DNA of 57,147 nt from Curtobacterium sp. A7_M15 (GTDB lineage: Bacteria > Actinomycetota > Actinomycetes > Actinomycetales > Microbacteriaceae), in NCBI RefSeq assembly GCF_030705415.1, contig NZ_JAUZED010000010.1, positions 1-57,147 on the forward strand, in the 5' to 3' direction. Made by a program: the position numbers and the translations under genes. The notes under the pieces are model-generated. The model saw nothing but the letters and a program-made list of their open reading frames with translations. It ran no database searches and was not told the origin of the DNA. Positions 53,901 to 57,147 of this stretch are shown here, one piece after another (positions within the stretch are counted from its first letter, which is position 1; each line of letters opens with the position of its first letter).

Positions 53901-55353
53901 CACCGGCACCGTCTCCCACACGTACGACGCGTCCGAGGTGTTGACCGCGACGACGTACCCGACGAGCTCGGGTACGGCGAAGCAGATCTACCTCACTGAC
54001 CCGCAGGGTCGCCGCACCGACACCTGGCTCGGCGCCGACGCATCGGCAACGCCCGGCGTTGCACCGTCGACGTGGAGCGCGCACCAGAAGCTGTCCTACG
54101 ACAAGTCCGGCAAGGTCACCAAGGTGCAGGCGTGGGCTGCGAACGAGGATCCGCAGCTCGTGGTCGACACCGACTACTGCTATATGGCCACCACGACCGC
54201 ACCGACCTGCACGACGTCGACGGCGAACGACCGCAGCAAGCTGCAGTGGTCGTACGACAACATCAGCAAGCAGGCCACGAACTACGGGTACACGGACACG
54301 GACGGGAAGACCCAGACCAAGCACCTCACCGGGATTACGCAGTCCGGCGGCACCAACCCGACGAACTGGGCGTTCACGTACGACGACGCAGGCAACCGCA
54401 CCGAAGCCAAGGCCACCAACGCGACCACCAGCGCCGTGATCAGTGACCAGAAGCTGACCTACAACGCGGCATCGCAGATCACCACGGACGGGTACACGTA
54501 CGACGGGACCGGCAACCTCACCGCGGCGCCGGGTGAGACGTACACGTACAACGGGGCGCAGCAGCTGACCTCGTCGACGAAGGACGGTGTGACGACCAGC
54601 TACGAGTACGCCGGCGCGGACATGAACAAGCTTCTGTGGCAGGCCACCGACGGGGGAGCGGAATACGGTTACACGTATGGCATCAGCGACTCCAACGGCG
54701 TCCCCGTGATCGCCACCCGCGAGCAGATCGGCACCGGCACCGCATCAGTGCTCACCGACCCGGTCACCGGGCAGCCGCTGGACCTCCGCACCAGCGACAA
54801 CGTCACCAGCCTCTACGTCCTCGATGGCATCGGGAATCCGGCCATGTCGATCGCGGACACCGGCAAGATCGCCTACCAGGTCTCCTACGACGCCTACGGC
54901 GCCGAGACCGTCACCAAGGGTGAAAGCAGCACGCAGTGGCAGCAGAACCCCTACGGCTACAAGGCTGGCCTCCGCTCCAGCAACAGCGACAGTGGGCTGA
55001 CGAAGTTTGGGTACCGCTGGTTCTCCGCAACGACCGGATCGTGGGCGGAACGGGACACGCTCGATGTGGCCCTCGACCCGGGCAACGCCAACCGGTACGC
55101 CTTCGTTGGTTGCGATCCCGTCAACGGATCTGACCCCACCGGACGCGTGTCGCAGTGTGGTCATGCTGTCACAGGTCTCGTTTTCTCGAGCCTTGGGCTC
55201 ATCGCTTCTGGTGTTGCTATCGTCGGATCAGTTGCGGCCGAGATCCCGTCATTTGGATGGTCGACTGCGCTGGGCGTGGCTGGAGTGATCGGATTCGGGG
55301 CTTCGGCGTACGGGGTAGTGGATGGGATTGGATCGGTGGCTAGTGCCTGCTAG
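50905..55353 (+). CDS. Large secreted RHS/YD-repeat protein with a hydrophobic tip
   Basis: 1482 residues from GTG 50905 (GAGGGG upstream). Signal peptide to about ARA(40). Three RLLDTR-type beta domains (about 48-165, 168-295, 298-425) match the module in the 829-residue protein at 12547. From about 440 to 1350 there are YD repeats (YTYDAFGRVATETD, YGYDADDRQTS), then the RHS core end (KFGYRWFSATTGSWAERDTL) with RYAFVGCDPVNGSDPTG. RHS shells normally enclose a C-terminal toxin cut off after DPTG. Here only about 70 residues follow, and they are mostly hydrophobic and Gly-rich (two helices, Cys near both ends), so the target may be a membrane. Confidence 0.88.
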   Translation: MFASSLLSARSRWALFALLTVVALLGSLLAVVSPPAPARAAVTGSGGQYVPMPANARVLDGGTTANTFKTVKVAGVNGMPSSGIGAVTMMITVANPSGTGQMTGRPSSSTGSTILLTYDAGVGGNTSNTSLLAVADDGTIQVRTQTTESRVIIDITGYYTSTQDGASAGGFTAMAPVRALDTRDGTGVSAAGTIPAGSRRTLQVTGANGIPAGAAAVAVNIIVINREAKAGWVRPTPNGEDGSTGSLNYNSTKDLTTAMNAQVGLGSDGKFFIDTASGGGRIDLVVDIQGYFLPANPGGGFTPTVGRLLDTRDTASITSGSSLTVQVAGQAGAPTVEGGLSAVALTFTAKNTTSSDSYAKIWADGATEPASSALNSDATSIVSNTVVVPVGANGKVRIKNMGPAATDYIVDLQGVYNSLPGGPGKTNRTGQRTSATTLPFPITDQTNASVDVGTGNLLVTTTALNVPGVTQNTTIGAAYNSRATNVANTNTMDANRWQYALAGAGDLTANSTGVVYTDAAGTAWQFTPTGTQGAFTSPAGLQQTLTRVDSGSKHQYELKGWTTNSTTTFNLAGQPTKIVDRNSNETTFTPSDDKYTLKSLTSTAGVAGAKTVQSSYANGRQTFSQTSGSSSRSVSWAKSSAGDITTYTDATGKKTTFAYTSGDLTSITAPTGGVTAFTYDSSDRVTKVEQRNTTAGSAGTAVTRFSYASDTSTQVADPRSDQSATIAAAAHTTYTLDANDLVTKTVDPAGRERSKTYNSANNGVLKSTTGASGDSGTGTTSNEYGKNSSQSLTKSTTGSGSSSTAEYGSGSATAYLPSKVTDSSGNSTTMGYDGVGNQTSSQSGSDTTIQAKVAYNSDGTVKSATAPGNGSNSTTYTYDGNKQLSKITPPTGTTLGVKTYTYDAFGRVATETDGRGNTTTYGYDADDRQTSAAFSDGTATVTNVYDGNGNQTSQASATGTITNSYDQRNRLVSTVNTAGGGTVSYGYDLAGNTAQVTDSTGTVSHTYDASEVLTATTYPTSSGTAKQIYLTDPQGRRTDTWLGADASATPGVAPSTWSAHQKLSYDKSGKVTKVQAWAANEDPQLVVDTDYCYMATTTAPTCTTSTANDRSKLQWSYDNISKQATNYGYTDTDGKTQTKHLTGITQSGGTNPTNWAFTYDDAGNRTEAKATNATTSAVISDQKLTYNAASQITTDGYTYDGTGNLTAAPGETYTYNGAQQLTSSTKDGVTTSYEYAGADMNKLLWQATDGGAEYGYTYGISDSNGVPVIATREQIGTGTASVLTDPVTGQPLDLRTSDNVTSLYVLDGIGNPAMSIADTGKIAYQVSYDAYGAETVTKGESSTQWQQNPYGYKAGLRSSNSDSGLTKFGYRWFSATTGSWAERDTLDVALDPGNANRYAFVGCDPVNGSDPTGRVSQCGHAVTGLVFSSLGLIASGVAIVGSVAAEIPSFGWSTALGVAGVIGFGASAYGVVDGIGSVASAC

Positions 55354-55549
55354 AGCAAGGAAGCGCTATAACTCGATTGTCTGCGCGATCCTCATACCGG
55401 CCGTTGTAGTCCTCGTCGCTCTCACCATCGCTTCGGCAGCAACCAGCTGGGGTTCCTGGGTTGCGTTCTTGGTGGCGGCGATAGCTGTAGGAGTCGGACT
55501 ATCGTTCCTTCTCATCATGGGTCCTGCGAGTCTGAGACGACGCCCTTAG
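55322..55549 (+). CDS. Small two-TM protein overlapping the RHS gene (possible immunity protein)
   Basis: 75 residues with two helices (AILIPAVVVLVALTIASAAT and WVAFLVAAIAVGVGLSFLLI) and a basic tail. ATG 55322 lies inside the last 32 bases of the RHS gene; GTG 55343 is an alternative. Overlap with a toxin-like gene and membrane location suggest immunity; this is inference. Confidence 0.55.
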   Translation: MGLDRWLVPARARKRYNSIVCAILIPAVVVLVALTIASAATSWGSWVAFLVAAIAVGVGLSFLLIMGPASLRRRP

Positions 55550-55649
55550 TACAGTGATGGTGGATGACCCTGATGAGTAGTCGACCACCGGCGCGACGTC
55601 AACGGTTCCTGGGATCCACTGCTTTGCATCCGATGGGAACTGCTAGCCA

Positions 55650-55859
55650 ATGACTAACGATCGGCACTCCGAACAGGTTCGCAAGTTCTGGACTGCCGTA
55701 TGGACCATCGGCGTCATCGTCGCACCGATCCTGCTCGTAATCGGAATATTGCTCGTGAGCGTCGGGGTGGATTGGGGGTTGCCGGTCCTGATCGCGGGAG
55801 CGGTCTGCACAATTGGGTTCGCCATCGGTCTGGTTGTACACAAGAAGAGACTGTCTTGA
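55650..55859 (+). CDS. Small two-TM protein, second behind the RHS gene
   Basis: 69 residues: polar head MTNDRHSEQVRKFW, two helices (WTIGVIVAPILLVIGILLVS and LPVLIAGAVCTIGFAIGLVV) and a basic end. A strong terminator follows 28 bases later. It resembles the preceding gene in size and topology. Confidence 0.6.
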   Translation: MTNDRHSEQVRKFWTAVWTIGVIVAPILLVIGILLVSVGVDWGLPVLIAGAVCTIGFAIGLVVHKKRLS

Positions 55860-55886
55860 CGCGATCGCAAGCCCAAGGTTGACGAG

Positions 55887-55922
55887 ACGGCGGCACTCCT
55901 CCTCGAGGAGTGCCGCCGTTTG
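55887..55922 (+). terminator. Intrinsic terminator after the RHS operon
   Basis: A perfect 14-bp stem ACGGCGGCACTCCT / AGGAGTGCCGCCGT with a 5-base loop, followed by TTGG. Confidence 0.85.
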
Positions 55923-56191
55923 GTACTCCCACACGACGAAGCCGTCCGGGAAACTCACCACCTGCCGTCGTCCGCTGGTCATGAGGCCTCGCGGCGCAGC
56001 GGCGGCCTCTGGTCCCGAAGCGCGTGGTGCTCGTGTTGGTCGCCACGCGTGCTGTCGGCGAAAAGTGCCGGCGAGAGCCCAACGATGCTACTGCAGCCGC
56101 TTCCACCCCCGTCAAAACGATCCGAGAAGAACTATTATCGGAACTGAGGCGGTGACTGGTGAAGGTCGCCGAGGAGCAGGGGAGTGCCTGG
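55923..56191. other. Intergenic region before the last membrane protein gene
   Basis: No confident gene. A leftward frame starting near 55982 (MTSGRRQVVSFPDGFVVWEY) looks protein-like for about 25 residues, then runs through the terminator, so it is not accepted. Confidence 0.35.
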
Positions 56192-56791
56192 ATGGACGAC
56201 CTACTGACGGTGCTCGGGGGCGTGGTGACGATCCTGGGGACGCTCGGCGGCATCGTGACCACAGTCGCCGCGCTTCGCGCCTCAGGAGCGCGACACCACA
56301 TCGAGCGAGCACAGGGCGCGTCCGCGATGCTGGCCGCACTGGCTCAACTCCCGCAGCCGAACGGCACCCGACTCGTCACCACTGTCCAGGACGATGAGCT
56401 CCGCGCCGAGCTCAGCCGTATCGTCCGCGAAAACGCCGCGTCGTACGTCAAGCGGAACCCGACGCCCGTTGGTTTCGACTTCCCACGCGTGCTCATGCCC
56501 GCCTACGTCGTGTTCTTCGGAATCGTCAGTGCCGCGGCCTTCATCCGCGCCGGGAACGGCGGCAACTGGGGCGACACGGCCGCCGGATTCATCTTCGCCG
56601 CCGCTGGCGTTGGGGCGTTGCTGGTCACAGCGGTCCTTCTTGAGCGCCTGGCCCGCCGCAACGATGCCCGCCGGCTCGCCGGCACCCCTGGACGCGAGGA
56701 CTACTTCGGCCCCCTCGCGGACATCTGCCAGACCGTCAGGGGTGCTATTCGGAAGCGGCGAGCTCAGCGGAGAGCGAAGGCGCTGCTGTGA
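56192..56791 (+). CDS. Hypothetical three-TM membrane protein
   Basis: 199 residues starting MDDLLTVLGGVVTILGTLGG. One helix lies at the N-terminus, then a helical soluble part (about 30-95, AQGASAMLAALAQLPQP), then two helices (MPAYVVFFGIVSAAAFI and GFIFAAAGVGALLVTAVLL) and a basic tail. GGGGAG is seven bases before ATG 56192; GTG 56159 is an alternative. It is 43 bp upstream of the recombinase and may be co-transcribed. No family is recognised. Confidence 0.6.
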   Translation: MDDLLTVLGGVVTILGTLGGIVTTVAALRASGARHHIERAQGASAMLAALAQLPQPNGTRLVTTVQDDELRAELSRIVRENAASYVKRNPTPVGFDFPRVLMPAYVVFFGIVSAAAFIRAGNGGNWGDTAAGFIFAAAGVGALLVTAVLLERLARRNDARRLAGTPGREDYFGPLADICQTVRGAIRKRRAQRRAKALL

Positions 56792-56834
56792 CTGCCGTAC
56801 GGGGCTGTCGTGCAGGCGAGAAGGTGGACTGGGC

Positions 56835-57147
56835 ATGAGCCAAGCCGCTCTCGATCGCTCGGCATCGCAGGGGCGCCGCGATGCCGCTGAGCGCTCACGC
56901 ACCGCTGTCGCCCGTCAGCGGTATGCAGCAGAGGGTGAAGAAGTTGCGGTGCACGCCGGTGTTGTCCCGTCGCCGCAGGTCTTCGCCGAAGCCTCCCTAT
57001 CGCCGAACACGATCCGCGCCTACCGGTCGGACCTGCGACAGTTCGCGCGGTGGCGTGCCGGATTTGTTGACCACGAAATCTCCGAACCGCACGAGCTCGA
57101 GCAGATCACCACAGCACCAGTCGACCCGACCGAGGTCGCCGCGTTCC
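56835..57147 (+). CDS. Tyrosine recombinase, 5' part only (runs off the right edge)
   Basis: 104 residues visible. The variable N-terminus MSQAALDRSASQGRRDAAER differs from that of the left-edge recombinase, but FAEASLSPNTIRAYRSDLRQ and everything after it are the same protein sequence, with the last 127 bases identical as DNA. The catalytic domain lies beyond the window. The gene faces outward, as does its left-hand relative. Confidence 0.8.
   Translation, partial: MSQAALDRSASQGRRDAAERSRTAVARQRYAAEGEEVAVHAGVVPSPQVFAEASLSPNTIRAYRSDLRQFARWRAGFVDHEISEPHELEQITTAPVDPTEVAAF
57021..57147. repeat. Right copy of the 127-bp exact terminal inverted repeat
   Basis: Reverse complement of bases 1-127 without mismatch; see the left copy. 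Confidence 0.97.

Noticed and set aside
51223-54324. 1033-codon frame antisense to the RHS gene
   Set aside because: It mirrors the YD repeats; Arg/Val-rich and without any motif.
55599-55982. 127-codon minus-strand gene behind the RHS operon
   Set aside because: It passes through a strong terminator stem and is antisense to a better-supported small membrane gene.

Overview
The window looks like most of a large plasmid from a high-GC Gram-positive actinobacterium. A plant- or soil-associated member of the Microbacteriaceae (Curtobacterium-like) fits best, but that is inferred from gene content and codon use, not proven. It carries a RepA-type initiator with an iteron origin, a ParA partition locus, two serine recombinases, three tyrosine-recombinase genes (two cut by the window ends, one broken) and one IS3-family remnant. 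No rRNA, tRNA or CRISPR array was seen. The first and last 127 bases are exact reverse complements and diverge at base 128, so both ends run into the same outward-facing recombinase sequence. This reads as an assembly break at a repeat or a real inverted repeat, not a closed circle.

Layout. 0-5 kb: recombinase 5' end, small membrane proteins, a DUF4232 lipoprotein, then a metal (probably copper) module of permease, DUF305 lipoprotein and DUF6153 protein with a CsoR-like operator. 5-12 kb: a tightly overlapping fluoride-resistance operon (UspA, phosphoglycerate mutase, two CrcB/Fluc subunits, pyrophosphatase), an enolase gene, a LysR/TDT-transporter pair and a uracil-DNA-glycosylase-like gene. 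12-16 kb: a large secreted protein with a DUF2599-like tip and a two-TM gene behind it, a lipoprotein and a resolvase. 16.8-24 kb: plasmid core with a decayed ParB-like gene, a 55-bp tandem array carrying the origin iteron, a centromere-like repeat field, parA, its small partner, repA and oriV with about 18 iterons and two DnaA boxes. 24-28 kb: a scar region of frameshifted genes around a one-ended IS3 remnant. 28-34 kb: regulators (TetR, two AraC, a BLUF-TetR fusion), an operon of three tiny overlapping genes and secreted or membrane proteins.

34.8-48.7 kb is a complete fructan (levan) utilisation island: a secreted levanase with nested inserted domains, a cytoplasmic GH32, a LacI repressor with three AATACGTATT operators, an ABC importer (binding protein and two permeases, no ATPase), a second cytoplasmic GH32, a fructokinase, a whole TatC-TatA-TatB translocase, and a levan fructotransferase-like GH32 with a twin-arginine signal. 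The genes from the binding protein to the last enzyme mostly overlap start to stop. I read this as extracellular levan cleavage, import of oligofructose or difructose anhydride, intracellular hydrolysis and phosphorylation, with a dedicated exporter for the folded enzyme.

48.9-57.1 kb: a second serine recombinase, small membrane proteins, an RBBP9-like hydrolase, a broken Lrp gene, a 1482-residue RHS/YD-repeat protein sharing its N-terminal surface module with the 829-residue protein at 12.5-15 kb, two small membrane proteins that may be its immunity proteins, and the second outward-facing recombinase.
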